Translations under genes and position numbers: made by a program
Part shown: piece after piece, positions 1-8,402 of the stretch
Layout: each line of letters starts with the position of its first letter
Position numbering within the stretch: the stretch's first letter is position 1
The notes under the pieces: model-generated
Database searches by the model: none
The model's input: the letters and a program-made list of their open reading frames with translations, nothing else
Told to the model about the DNA's origin: nothing
Source: a bacterium
GTDB lineage: Bacteria; Zhuqueibacterota; Zhuqueibacteria; Residuimicrobiales; Residuimicrobiaceae
Reading direction: 5' to 3'
Length of the DNA stretch: 48,963 nucleotides
NCBI GenBank assembly: GCA_029554865.1
Contig: JAKPUX010000068.1
Location: 1 to 48,963, forward strand

Positions 1-1
1 C

Positions 2-322
2 CTCTGGCTCTTCATGCACAGCTCCAGCCTGCTCAGCCTGGTGATGCTCGCGGCAGGGGGCTTTTTTATCTACTCCTCGATCTCGGTCAATATCGTCATG
101 GGGCAGGACCTCTTTCCCCGCCAGGCGGGCACCATCTCCTCACTGATGATGGGGATGGGCTGGGGAATCGGCGGGCTCTGCGTCACCCCCCTCGGGGCGG
201 TGGCGGAGCGCATCGGCGTCGAAGCTGCGCTCAACGGACTGATTTTCGTCACCCTGGCCGGCCTGGCGGCCGCGCTGTTCATTCCCGCCCGCAGGGGTGG
301 CGGTGCGAAAGCATCGGCCTGA
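2..322 (+). CDS. MFS transporter, C-terminal end (partial)
   Basis: Only the last 106 codons are in the window; the reading frame is open to the left edge. The fragment contains two or three hydrophobic helices separated by short loops. The stretch GMGWGIGGLCVTPLGAVAERIG has the glycine-rich helix and charged loop typical of the last transmembrane pair in major facilitator superfamily exporters, and it reminds me of the fosmidomycin-resistance (Fsr) group. It would act in the inner membrane as a proton-coupled exporter. The substrate cannot be told from this fragment. It lies 62 bases upstream of selA on the same strand, so it may head that transcription unit, but nothing ties it to selenium. 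Confidence 0.75.
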   Translation, partial: LWLFMHSSSLLSLVMLAAGGFFIYSSISVNIVMGQDLFPRQAGTISSLMMGMGWGIGGLCVTPLGAVAERIGVEAALNGLIFVTLAGLAAALFIPARRGGGAKASA

Positions 323-384
323 CCCCCGTGGCGTTGAATGGGAGCTCCCCCGCCTCGTGTTTTTTGCAAAGGATGAAGGAAGCT

Positions 385-1848
385 ATGGATAACACGACAC
401 TTCGCCTGCTGCCCTCCGTGGAGGAGGCCGCCGGCCAGCCTGCCCTCCGGGCCCTGTGCGAACGCTATTCGGCGCCGTTCATCAAGAATTTCATCCGCGA
501 GGAGCTCGAGGCCATGCGCCGGGCCCTGCGCGCCGGAGCGCCGGCAGCCCCCGCACGCGCGGCCCTGACCGATGAGCTGACAGGCCGTGTCCGGAGCCGC
601 CTCGACCGCCTCTTCACCAGCCCGCTCGCTCCGGTGCTCAATGCCACCGGCATCATCCTGCATACCGGACTGGGGCGCGCCCCCTTTGCAGCGGCCGCCC
701 GCGCCAGGGTGATGGAGATCATGGCGGGCTATTGCAGCCTCGAACTCGATCTGGCCAGCGGCAAGCGCGGCGAGCGCAACGAGGCAGTCTCCGGGCTGAT
801 CTGCGCCCTCTGCAGCGCCGAGGCGGCCGTCGTCGCCAACAACAACGCCGCCGCCGTGCTGCTGGCGCTCAACACCCTCTGCCTGAACAAGGAAGCGATC
901 ATCTCGCGCGGCCAGCTCATCGAGATCGGCGGCAGCTTCCGCCTGCCCGATGTCATGGAGAAGAGCGGGGCCATCATGCGGGAAATCGGCACCACCAATA
1001 AAACCCGGCTCAGGGACTATGAAAAGGCGATCACCCCGCAGACCGGGGCCATCGTCGTCGCCCACACCTCCAATTACCGGGTGGTCGGCTTTACCGAGGA
1101 ACCCGAACTGGCCGAGATCGTCGCCCTCGCCCACCGCCACCAGCTGCCGCTCCTCCACGATCTCGGCGGGGGCGTGCTGGTCGATCTGCGCCGCTACGGA
1201 CTGCCCTATGAACCCCTGGTGCAGGACAGCCTGGCCGCAGGGGCCGATGTGGTCACCTTCAGCGGGGACAAGGTCCTCGGCGGGCCGCAGTCGGGGCTCA
1301 TCGTCGGCCGGGAGAGCTGGATCCGGAAGATCCACGCCAACCCGCTCATGCGCGCCCTGCGCTGCGACAAGCTGGTCTTCGCCGCTCTCGAGGCCACCCT
1401 CCGGCTCTACTTTGAGGAGGGCGGTTTGCCGGCCAGCCATCCCGCCCTGGCGATGCTGGCGGAACCGGCAGGCCAGGTGCGGATGCGGGCGGAAAAGGTG
1501 GTCGAGGCACTCGCACCCGAAGTGAAGAACCGATTTGCGGTCACGATCCAGGCGAGCGCCGCGCAGGCGGGCAGCGGCGCCCTCCCCCTGGAAAAAATCC
1601 CCAGCCACGCCGTCGTCCTCTCCCCGCCCGACGGCCGGGCCGAGTACTGGGCCGCCCGCCTGCGCGGCGCCAATCCGCCTGTCCTGGGATATATCCAGGA
1701 AGAGCGGATCTGGCTCGATCTGCGCACCATTCGCGAAGAAGAGACTCCGGCGCTCTGCAGCGCCCTCAGCCTGGCCCTCGCGGAGAGAAGCACCGGCAGC
1801 GGTTTGACCGGTGATGACCGGGCCGGTGACGACCGGGCCGGCGCATGA
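385..1848 (+). CDS. selA: L-seryl-tRNA(Sec) selenium transferase
   Basis: SelA is a cytoplasmic PLP enzyme. It converts seryl-tRNA(Sec) and selenophosphate into selenocysteyl-tRNA(Sec) for UGA decoding. The 487-residue product has the family length and order: a helical N-terminal domain (about 1-75), then the fold-type I PLP domain. Family signatures are LNATGIILHTGLGRAP near residue 87 and VVANNNAAAVLLAL near 150. The PLP lysine is Lys296 in SGDKVLGGPQSG, matching Lys295 of E. coli. I chose ATG 385 because GAAGGA lies just upstream and the N-terminus MDNTTLRLLPSVEE resembles known SelA starts; ATG 373 is an in-frame alternative. The C-terminal tail carries a short tandem repeat (GDDRAGDDRAG). 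selB, selC and selD are not in the window. yciO follows after 19 bases. Confidence 0.95.
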   Translation: MDNTTLRLLPSVEEAAGQPALRALCERYSAPFIKNFIREELEAMRRALRAGAPAAPARAALTDELTGRVRSRLDRLFTSPLAPVLNATGIILHTGLGRAPFAAAARARVMEIMAGYCSLELDLASGKRGERNEAVSGLICALCSAEAAVVANNNAAAVLLALNTLCLNKEAIISRGQLIEIGGSFRLPDVMEKSGAIMREIGTTNKTRLRDYEKAITPQTGAIVVAHTSNYRVVGFTEEPELAEIVALAHRHQLPLLHDLGGGVLVDLRRYGLPYEPLVQDSLAAGADVVTFSGDKVLGGPQSGLIVGRESWIRKIHANPLMRALRCDKLVFAALEATLRLYFEEGGLPASHPALAMLAEPAGQVRMRAEKVVEALAPEVKNRFAVTIQASAAQAGSGALPLEKIPSHAVVLSPPDGRAEYWAARLRGANPPVLGYIQEERIWLDLRTIREEETPALCSALSLALAERSTGSGLTGDDRAGDDRAGA

Positions 1849-1867
1849 ACATGGTGAAAGAGATGCG

Positions 1868-2479
1868 ATGATACGACTCGAGATATCCCCCCTCTACCCC
1901 TCCGAACGGCGCCTGCAGCAGGCCATCGCAATTCTGCGCGAGGGGGGGCTGGTCATCTACCCGACCGATACCATTTACGGCCTCGGCTGTGACCTGCTCA
2001 GCAAGCGGGGGGTGGAACGGATTTACCGGCTCAAGGGCAACGACAAACGCAAGCTGCTCAGCTTCATCTGTCCGGACCTCAAGGAGATCGCCCAGTACGC
2101 CCAGGTCTCGACCCCGGCCTACAAGATCATGAAACGGCTCACCCCCGGCCCCTACACCTTTATCCTCGAGGCCAGCCGCCTGGTGCCCAAAATCCTGCTG
2201 GAGAAGCGCAAGACCGTGGGCATCCGGGTGCCGGATCACCCCATCTGCCAGCGTCTGCTCGCAGAGCTGGGCAAGCCCATCATCAGCACCAGCGCCACCC
2301 TGGCCGGACAGACCTATATGCAGGATATCGATCAGATTTGTGAAATATTTCAGCACCATGTCGATGTTGTCATCGACAGCGGGCCGGGCTCTCTCGACCC
2401 CTCGAGTGTCATCGACCTGACCGGCGAAGCGCCTGTGCTCATCCGCGCCGGCAAGGGTGATCTCTCCATCTTTTCCTAA
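1868..2479 (+). CDS. yciO: YciO-type Sua5/YrdC domain protein
   Basis: A single-domain Sua5/YciO/YrdC protein of 203 residues. TsaC/Sua5 members make threonylcarbamoyl-AMP for the t6A37 tRNA modification; YciO members share the fold, but their cellular role is less settled. Seen here: GGLVIYPTDTIYGLGCD near residue 26, the basic stretch NDKRKLLSF near 57, TPGPYTFIL near 96, EKRKTVGIRVPDHP near 115 and a C-terminal VLIRAGKGD. The usual TsaC motif STSAN reads STSAT here, so the canonical SxN asparagine is missing. This fits YciO better than a standard TsaC. The start at 1868 begins the conserved region; the ribosome site (GAAAGAG) is weak. It sits between selA and an NlpC/P60 gene with short gaps, probably in one operon. 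Confidence 0.85.
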   Translation: MIRLEISPLYPSERRLQQAIAILREGGLVIYPTDTIYGLGCDLLSKRGVERIYRLKGNDKRKLLSFICPDLKEIAQYAQVSTPAYKIMKRLTPGPYTFILEASRLVPKILLEKRKTVGIRVPDHPICQRLLAELGKPIISTSATLAGQTYMQDIDQICEIFQHHVDVVIDSGPGSLDPSSVIDLTGEAPVLIRAGKGDLSIFS

Positions 2480-2493
2480 ACCGGAAAAATCCC

Positions 2494-3615
2494 ATGAAAT
2501 CGATCATCTGCACTCTTTCCTTGCTCATCAGTTTCGCCGCAGCCGCCCAGGAACCCGCGGCGATTTCCAGCCAGGCTGATGAGATCATCACCCGCCTCGG
2601 CCAGAGCCTCGTCCCGGACCAGCGGCTGGGAGTCTTTCATGCCGCCGCGGAGATGCGCGGCGACACCCTGGTCGTCAGGGGCGAAACCACCACCCCGGCG
2701 GCCTGCGACAGCCTGCTGGCCGCCCTGTCAGCTGCCGGTTTGGCTCCCGTGCGCTGTGAGATCGAAGAGCTGCCCGAGGCCAGGCTGGGCGACCGCTGCG
2801 TCGGCGTGATCACGGTCAGCACCGCCCTGCTCCGCAGCGGCCCCTCCGAAAAGGAGGAGATCATCAACCAGGCCCTGCTTGGCGAGACTTTCACCCTGCT
2901 CAAGGATAGCCACTATTTCGACCTCGTCCAGCTCAGCGACGGCTATGTCGGCTATATCGACGGCGGCTCCACGGCGGTGATGAGCCGGAGCGAACTCGCC
3001 GCCTGGGAGAGCCGGCCCAAGGTGATCTTTTGGAAAAAGTGGGGTGAAATCCGCAGTGCAAAGAACGACAAGAGCGATCCGGTCTCGGATATCGTCCTCG
3101 GCACCAGCGTCACCCTGGTCAGACGGGAGGGCAAATGGCTGCGCGTGACCCTGGCGGACGGCCGCGAGGGCTGGCTCCGCCGCGACGAGGTGATCGAGGC
3201 CGAAAAATTCGCCCGTCAGCCCAAACCTACTCCGGCACAGCTGGTGGCCACCGCCCGCCAGTTCACCGGCTATCCCTACCTCTGGGGCGGGCGCTCCACC
3301 AAGGGCTTTGACTGCTCGGGTTTCACCTTGACCGTCTACAAGCTGCACGGCATCACCCTGCCGCGCGATGCCAATATGCAGGTCTTTGCCGGCCGCGAAG
3401 TCCCTGTCGACTCTTCCTTCTCCGCACTTCAGCAGGGGGATCTGCTCTTCTTCGGCCGCAACCGCAGCAGGATCACCCATGTCGGCATGTATATCGGCAA
3501 CTACCGCTTCATCCACTCCGGAGATCTGGTTCTCGTCAACAGCTTCAATCCGGCGCACCCTGATTTTAGCCCGCGCCGGGCCAGAGACCTCCAGGCGGTG
3601 CGCAGAATTCTGTAA
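2494..3615 (+). CDS. Secreted NlpC/P60 cell-wall peptidase with SH3 domains
   Basis: Predicted periplasmic cysteine peptidase of 373 residues, likely cutting gamma-D-glutamyl-diamino-acid bonds in peptidoglycan stem peptides. The N-terminus (MKSIICTLSLLISFAAAAQ) is a signal peptide. Two bacterial SH3-like segments follow, at about 110-160 and 185-235 (the second ends near REGWLRRDE). The NlpC/P60 domain covers about 250-373. Its catalytic cysteine is Cys274 in GFDCSGF, the histidine is His329 in THVGMYIG and the third polar residue is His341 in FIHSG, so the triad looks intact. The order SH3-SH3-NlpC/P60 matches dipeptidyl-peptidase VI-like enzymes. The gap to yciO is 14 bases and the ribosome site is poor, which suggests translation within an operon. 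Confidence 0.9.
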   Translation: MKSIICTLSLLISFAAAAQEPAAISSQADEIITRLGQSLVPDQRLGVFHAAAEMRGDTLVVRGETTTPAACDSLLAALSAAGLAPVRCEIEELPEARLGDRCVGVITVSTALLRSGPSEKEEIINQALLGETFTLLKDSHYFDLVQLSDGYVGYIDGGSTAVMSRSELAAWESRPKVIFWKKWGEIRSAKNDKSDPVSDIVLGTSVTLVRREGKWLRVTLADGREGWLRRDEVIEAEKFARQPKPTPAQLVATARQFTGYPYLWGGRSTKGFDCSGFTLTVYKLHGITLPRDANMQVFAGREVPVDSSFSALQQGDLLFFGRNRSRITHVGMYIGNYRFIHSGDLVLVNSFNPAHPDFSPRRARDLQAVRRIL

Positions 3616-3811
3616 AAAACAATATCAATACTTGATTTTGAGGTTTTAAAACCATATTTTAAATCTGGTGTGGTGTTCATCTTTAAGATAGCACGGCACA
3701 ATTCCGCACCCTGCGGCCGCTCTCAGCAAGGCATCCCCCGTATTGGCATCCCATTGTACCTCTCTCACTCCCCTCACGGCCGGCACGAGAACATGATCGG
3801 GGCACCCGTTT

Positions 3812-3827
3812 GGTGACCCACGTCACA
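3812..3827. promoter_or_regulatory. CRP/FNR-family-like operator
   Basis: GGTGA, six bases, then TCACA. The inner core GTGA-N6-TCAC is a perfect match to the CRP-type palindrome; the outer left base is G instead of T. Its centre (3819.5) is about 71.5 bases upstream of the start predicted from the promoter at 3856-3887. That is the spacing of a class I activator site. No CRP-family gene is visible in the window, so this is a suggestion only. Confidence 0.35.
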
Positions 3828-3855
3828 ATAATATTGGCTAAAATTCGTAAATTAT

Positions 3856-3887
3856 TTTGGGGTTATTTATATTTTAGTTATAATTTG
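3856..3887 (+). promoter_or_regulatory. Candidate promoter for the LamG protein gene
   Basis: A perfect TATAAT at 3879-3884 runs into TTTG, giving TATAATTTG. TTTG also occurs at 3856-3859, nineteen bases before the TATAAT. This resembles both the general sigma-70 minus-10 box and the Bacteroidota arrangement TTTG-N19-TAnnTTTG, with one extra base in the downstream box. No good TTGACA box is present. Confidence 0.45.
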
Positions 3888-4097
3888 TTACGCAGCTGTT
3901 TCGTTTTTCTGTATTGAAGTACAGGTGATCTATATAATTGTTTTCAGGCATGCTGTTATTCAGACTGGGAGGCAAGCAGAAACAGAAAAACTGTCACGGC
4001 AGATGGCGAATTTCCAGTCAGGCCCCGAACACAGCTCCGACAATCCACCCGCTGTGCAAACGGCCTGATGTACTCTTATGCATAAAGGGAGAAGCAG

Positions 4098-7000
4098 ATG
4101 AAAAAAACGTTATTGCACCTGATCTGGGGAGTGTTGTTGCTCGCACCGGTCTTGGTCTTCGCGCAGGCTGGCTCCATGCTGACCTTCGACGGGACCAACG
4201 ACTTTGGGCTGGTGATCGACAATCCCCTGCTCGACAATCTCACCACCGACTATACCATCGAGGCCTGGTTCAAATCCACGGCCTACACCAATAACAACCG
4301 TCTTCTCGACCGCAACGGCGTCTTCGCCCTCGCCCTCGGACCGAACAACACTGTGCAGTTCCTCCGTCCGAGCAGCCCTGAACTCGCCTCGCCGGTCAAC
4401 ACCGTCACCCCCGGCTGGCACCATGTCGCCGTGCGCGTTCAGACCGTCGGCCTCAATAATACCGGCACCCTCTTCTTCGACGGCCTGCCGGTAGCCACCC
4501 TGATTCATCCCAGCCTTGCGCTGCCGGCGAGCACCGAGCCGGTTTATGTTGGCAACCGCATCGGCTTTGACCGCACCTTCAGCGGCTCCATCGATGAGGT
4601 GCGCCTGTGGTCCGTGGCCCTGACCGATGCCGCGATCAAGGCCAATCGCGGCCTCCCCCTCATCGGCACTGAAGCCGGCCTGCTCGCCTATTTCAAGATG
4701 GATGAGGGCACAGGCCAGGTGGCGGGCGATGCGACCGTCAACAATCTCGACGCCGCCCTCGGCTCTGATCCCCTGCTCGCCGACATCAACGATCCGATTT
4801 GGGCCCCTTCCACCGCCCCGATCGGCATGAATCTGCTCGCCCCCAACGGCGGCACCCTGGTCGCCGGCACACCCTTGAATATCACCTGGGCGGTCAACCC
4901 CGAACTCACTCAGGTCCACATCCTCTTCAGCTTCGATGGTGGCCTCAAGTGGTATCTGCTGGCTGCCAATGTGCCCAACACCGGCACCTATGCCACGGTC
5001 GTGCCCGGCTATCCGACCTCGCAGCTGCGTTACCGCATCTCCGATCCGGCGAATGGCGCCAACTTTGATGACAGCGATGCTGACATCACCATCGACATGA
5101 CCGGCTTCGTCGCCAGCTCGATCACCAAAGAGGGCGAAAGCGCGACCATGAATGGCCGTATGTACGTCGGTGTCGACGGCCGCGCCTTCGACTGCAAGTT
5201 CATCTTCTCCGCCCAGGACATCACCGGCGATCCCGGCATCGGTACCCTTAATTTCACCATCACCACCCCCGGCCTCTATGTCATCTGGGCGCGCGCCCTG
5301 GGCGCCGGCAGCACGCGCAACTCCTGGCTTGTCCAGGTCGACGGCGGCACCGAGTACCTCTGGGACACCACCAAGGGCTACAAATGGACCTGGGACTGGA
5401 TCAGCGACCGCGGCACGACCGGCATCCCCAATGTCCTGGCCGAGTTGGATCCCATCTATTTCAACTTTACCGCGGGCAATCACACCATCCGTTTCCGCGG
5501 CAAGGAGCATTACACCCGTCTTGACCGCATCGTCGTCACCAACAACCTCAATCCCGACTGGTACGGCTCCGATCCGGTCGAGCAGATCCATATCACCCAG
5601 CCGGCCGAGGAGAACCATGCGAGGATCGTGCGCAATACCGAGTACGAGATCAAATGGACCTCGATCAACATCGCCAGCAAGGTGACGATCGAATTCCAGG
5701 AGCACGACACCGACCTGAATTGGCACCTCATCGTCAAGGACACCCCCAACGACGGCTCCTATATCTGGACCGCCCCGGACAAGCTCCTGGACAAGGCCCA
5801 CATCAGGATCTCGGAGGAGGATGGCGAGTGCCCGGTGGACCAGACCTGGGAGACCGTGCAGATTATCAATCCGCCGCCCGAGGTCTTCGTCGCAGCGCCT
5901 AATGGCGGGGAGGCCTTCATCTTCGGCGGCAAGACCAACATCACCTGGACCAACAAGAACTTTAGCGGCAACGTCAACCTCCTCTACAGCCTCACCAATG
6001 GCAGGGAGTGGGTCGGCCTCGCCACCAATATCCTCAATACCGGGACCTATGAGTGGACCATCCCCCAGGTTGATGCCGATTCCTGCCTGGTCAAGGTGGC
6101 GGCCACGACCGGCGGCATCCCGATGGATGTCAGCGATAGCCTCTTCTCCATTCACAAGACCCTGCCCACCCCGGCCGGCATCACGGTGACCGAGCCCAAC
6201 GGCGGGGAAGCCTGGGAAGTGGGCAGCATCCACGCCGTCACCTGGACCGTGGAGAACTTTGACGGCCTGGTCACCCTCTTTTTCTCGAGTGACAACGGCG
6301 CCAACTGGACGACCCTCGCCGCCGGACAGCCTGCCCTGGGAGTCTATGAATGGACCATCCCGAACAATGTCTCCGGCACCTGTTTGATCAAAATCGCCGA
6401 GGCCAATACCGGCGCCCCGGTCGACCTCAGCGACCAGGTCTTCGCGATTGTGCCCGCTGGTTCACCCGGACCGGAGGCCAATTACGCCCTCGCCTTCGAC
6501 GGCCTCAACGACCTGGTGACGGTCCCGAACGCCCCGACCCTGAACATCAGCGGCAGCTTCACCATTGAATTCTGGATGAAGACCGACCAGCCCAATCAGA
6601 GCTGGCGCCGCATTCTTGAAAAGGGCGGCTGGGATGAATACTACATCTCCTTCTACGGCGCCACCGGCCGCATGTGCGGAGCCCTCCGCACCACCATCCC
6701 GGGCGGCACTCGCATGAACAATATCCTCGGCCCCTCCACCGCCGTGATCCAGAGCAACAACTGGATTCATGTCGCCGGCACCTTCGATGGCACCACCGCC
6801 AAGATGTACATCAACGGCGTGCTGCAGTCGACCCGAACGGGCACAGCCGCGCCGCGCAACCTGATGAATGATCTGATCATCGGCGGCGCCAAGCATAACG
6901 AGGTTTACGAGTACCACTACAAGGGCGTGCTCGATGATCTGCGCCTCTGGAATATCGCCCGCAGCGAGGCCGACATCAACGCCACCCTGTTCCTCAGCCT

Positions 7001-7526
7001 CAGCGGCGCCGAGGCGGGTCTGGCCGCCTGCTATCCCTTCAATGAGGGTACCGGCCAGGTCGCCGGCGATCTCACCGCCAACAACAACGACGGCCGCCTC
7101 GGCAAACTGGCCGAAGCCGATGAATCGGACCCGACCTGGGTGCTGAGCGACCGTCCGACCTCCCTCTCTGCCCTCGCCGCTCTCCAGATCATCGCCATCC
7201 CGGCCGAGGAAGAGGCTATGCTCATGGAGCTGCCGGAGGAGTTCGAACTCATGCAGAACTATCCGAACCCCTTCAACGCCGGCACCACCATCACCTACAA
7301 TGTACCGAATGCCTCCAGCGACCAGATCCACGTCAAACTGGAGGTTTATGACCTGCAGGGCCGCCTGATCAAGACCCTGGTCAACGGCTCCACCCAGCCC
7401 GGTCAGCACCAGGCGGTGTGGGACGGCAGCGCCGACAACGGCCGCGTGACCTCCTCGGGCGTCTATTTCTATCGCCTGCAGGCAGGCAGCTTTGTCGAAA
7501 CCAGGCGGATGATCATGCTCAAGTAG
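4098..7526 (+). CDS. Large secreted LamG/beta-domain protein with C-terminal sorting domain
   Basis: A 1142-residue exported protein with signal peptide MKKTLLHLIWGVLLLAPVLVFAQ. Order of parts: a LamG/concanavalin-like domain (about 24-225, with SIDEVRLWSVAL near 164); a beta module with the motif PNGGTLVAGTPLNITW (about 244-320); a carbohydrate-binding-like segment (about 338-480); a further module (about 490-590); two more NGGE-type modules starting near 593 and 694; a second LamG domain (about 790-1010); and a C-terminal domain starting at NYPNPFNAGTTITY (about 1050-1142). The NGGE...ITW modules resemble Kre9/KNH-like repeats. The C-terminal domain is the sorting/FlgD-like type of FCB bacteria. 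No catalytic site is recognised; glycan or matrix binding at the cell surface is the likely role. ATG 4098 has a good AAGGGAG ribosome site. Confidence 0.88.
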   Translation: MKKTLLHLIWGVLLLAPVLVFAQAGSMLTFDGTNDFGLVIDNPLLDNLTTDYTIEAWFKSTAYTNNNRLLDRNGVFALALGPNNTVQFLRPSSPELASPVNTVTPGWHHVAVRVQTVGLNNTGTLFFDGLPVATLIHPSLALPASTEPVYVGNRIGFDRTFSGSIDEVRLWSVALTDAAIKANRGLPLIGTEAGLLAYFKMDEGTGQVAGDATVNNLDAALGSDPLLADINDPIWAPSTAPIGMNLLAPNGGTLVAGTPLNITWAVNPELTQVHILFSFDGGLKWYLLAANVPNTGTYATVVPGYPTSQLRYRISDPANGANFDDSDADITIDMTGFVASSITKEGESATMNGRMYVGVDGRAFDCKFIFSAQDITGDPGIGTLNFTITTPGLYVIWARALGAGSTRNSWLVQVDGGTEYLWDTTKGYKWTWDWISDRGTTGIPNVLAELDPIYFNFTAGNHTIRFRGKEHYTRLDRIVVTNNLNPDWYGSDPVEQIHITQPAEENHARIVRNTEYEIKWTSINIASKVTIEFQEHDTDLNWHLIVKDTPNDGSYIWTAPDKLLDKAHIRISEEDGECPVDQTWETVQIINPPPEVFVAAPNGGEAFIFGGKTNITWTNKNFSGNVNLLYSLTNGREWVGLATNILNTGTYEWTIPQVDADSCLVKVAATTGGIPMDVSDSLFSIHKTLPTPAGITVTEPNGGEAWEVGSIHAVTWTVENFDGLVTLFFSSDNGANWTTLAAGQPALGVYEWTIPNNVSGTCLIKIAEANTGAPVDLSDQVFAIVPAGSPGPEANYALAFDGLNDLVTVPNAPTLNISGSFTIEFWMKTDQPNQSWRRILEKGGWDEYYISFYGATGRMCGALRTTIPGGTRMNNILGPSTAVIQSNNWIHVAGTFDGTTAKMYINGVLQSTRTGTAAPRNLMNDLIIGGAKHNEVYEYHYKGVLDDLRLWNIARSEADINATLFLSLSGAEAGLAACYPFNEGTGQVAGDLTANNNDGRLGKLAEADESDPTWVLSDRPTSLSALAALQIIAIPAEEEAMLMELPEEFELMQNYPNPFNAGTTITYNVPNASSDQIHVKLEVYDLQGRLIKTLVNGSTQPGQHQAVWDGSADNGRVTSSGVYFYRLQAGSFVETRRMIMLK

Positions 7527-7551
7527 CGCGGGCATAAACTCCGCACGCCAT

Positions 7552-7590
7552 AAAAAAAGCGGCGCATCTCCGGATGCGCCGCTTTTTTTT
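7552..7590. terminator. Bidirectional rho-independent terminator
   Basis: A perfect inverted repeat (AAAGCGGCGCAT paired with ATGCGCCGCTTT, loop CTCCGG) is flanked by seven A on the left and eight T on the right. It therefore terminates transcription from both sides. It lies between the convergent LamG protein gene (plus strand) and the GT51 gene (minus strand). Confidence 0.95.
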
Positions 7591-7603
7591 ATGGCCTGCC
7601 CGC

Positions 7604-8401
7604 TCAGGGGGGTGAAAACTCGGCCCGCAGGGCCTCATAAACCGCCTCATCAAAGAGATGGCGTTTGTACATCACCTCGGCAAGCATCAGGCGCCGGTCG
7701 CGCATGCGGCGGCTCTTGTCGCTGAGGGGGGAATAGCGGTGGGGATTTATGATCACGGAGGCGAGGCGGATGGCCTCGGCAGGGGTCAGCTGGGCGGCCG
7801 ATTTGCCAAAGTAGTGGCGAGCCGCTGCCTCGCATCCGTAAAGCCCCTCCCCCCATTCGATCACATTGAGGTAGAGCTCGAGGATGCGCGGCTTGGTGAG
7901 CTTTTTCTCCAGCCTCCGGGCGATCAGGGCTTCCCGGAGCTTGCGCCAGGGGGTGCGCGCCGGCTTGAGATAGAGATTCTTGGCCAGCTGCTGGGTGATG
8001 GTCGAGCCTCCGCGTACGATGCGCTTCTTCTCCCGGTTCTTTTCCATCGCCTGGCGCATCTCCTCCCAGTCGAATCCCTGATGCTGAAAGAACTTGTCGT
8101 CCTCCGCAATCAGGACCGCATTGCGCAGGTAGGGGGAGATGCGCCGTCCCGGCACCCAGTCATAGCGGCGCCGGAGGGTTCGCCCCTTTTTTTCAGCCTG
8201 CTCCTCGCGGTATTTCATCATCGCCGTGACTGCGGGGGGAGCCTCGCTGAGCTTTTCCACATCGGGCAAGGTCAAAAAGAGGGCTGCAGCGGCCCCCAGG
8301 GGGCAGACCACCAGGACCGTCAGCAGGATGACCAGGATCCATTTCCGGGAACCTCTCCCCTCTTCGCCCGCTGCCGGGCTGTTCTGGTCGGACTCCGCCA
8401 T
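7604..8401 (-). CDS. mtgA: Monofunctional peptidoglycan glycosyltransferase (GT51)
   Basis: A 265-residue inner-membrane protein with one transmembrane helix (about 21-43) and a GT51 domain outside. It polymerises lipid II into glycan strands. Family motifs are intact: the first catalytic glutamate in AEDDKFFQHQGFD, RGGSTITQQLAKNLYL, then RILELYLNVIEWGEGLYG with the second glutamate, and SAAQLTPAEA. There is no transpeptidase domain, so it is the MtgA type, not a bifunctional PBP. ATG 8401 follows the stop of the upstream gene by a single base (TGAGATG), and no independent ribosome site is visible. Translational coupling to the secreted propeller protein is therefore likely. A terminator follows at 7552-7590. 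Confidence 0.92.
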   Translation of the reverse strand: MAESDQNSPAAGEEGRGSRKWILVILLTVLVVCPLGAAAALFLTLPDVEKLSEAPPAVTAMMKYREEQAEKKGRTLRRRYDWVPGRRISPYLRNAVLIAEDDKFFQHQGFDWEEMRQAMEKNREKKRIVRGGSTITQQLAKNLYLKPARTPWRKLREALIARRLEKKLTKPRILELYLNVIEWGEGLYGCEAAARHYFGKSAAQLTPAEAIRLASVIINPHRYSPLSDKSRRMRDRRLMLAEVMYKRHLFDEAVYEALRAEFSPP

Positions 8402-8402
8402 C

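Larger units (their letters stand above)
3616..4097. other. 482-base intergenic region ahead of the LamG protein gene
   Basis: This gap is visibly AT-richer than the genes around it. It contains a small perfect palindrome GGTTTTAAAACC at 3642-3653, a CRP-like half-site pair at 3812-3827 and a candidate promoter at 3856-3887. The stretch from 3888 to 4097 would then be a leader of about 200 bases, ending in an AAGGGAGAAGCAG ribosome site before ATG 4098. I see no tRNA, no convincing riboswitch and no gene. Short open frames that cross into the next gene lack ribosome sites and family features. No clear T-tailed terminator follows the NlpC/P60 gene. Confidence 0.6.

Noticed and set aside
1811-1842. 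Short tandem repeat at the end of selA as a regulatory element
   Set aside because: It is only a coding duplication giving GDDRAGDDRAG in the non-conserved tail; no sign of a wider role.
3938-4294. 118-codon frame starting before the LamG gene
   Set aside because: No ribosome site, overlaps the signal peptide of the real gene in another frame, and has no family features.
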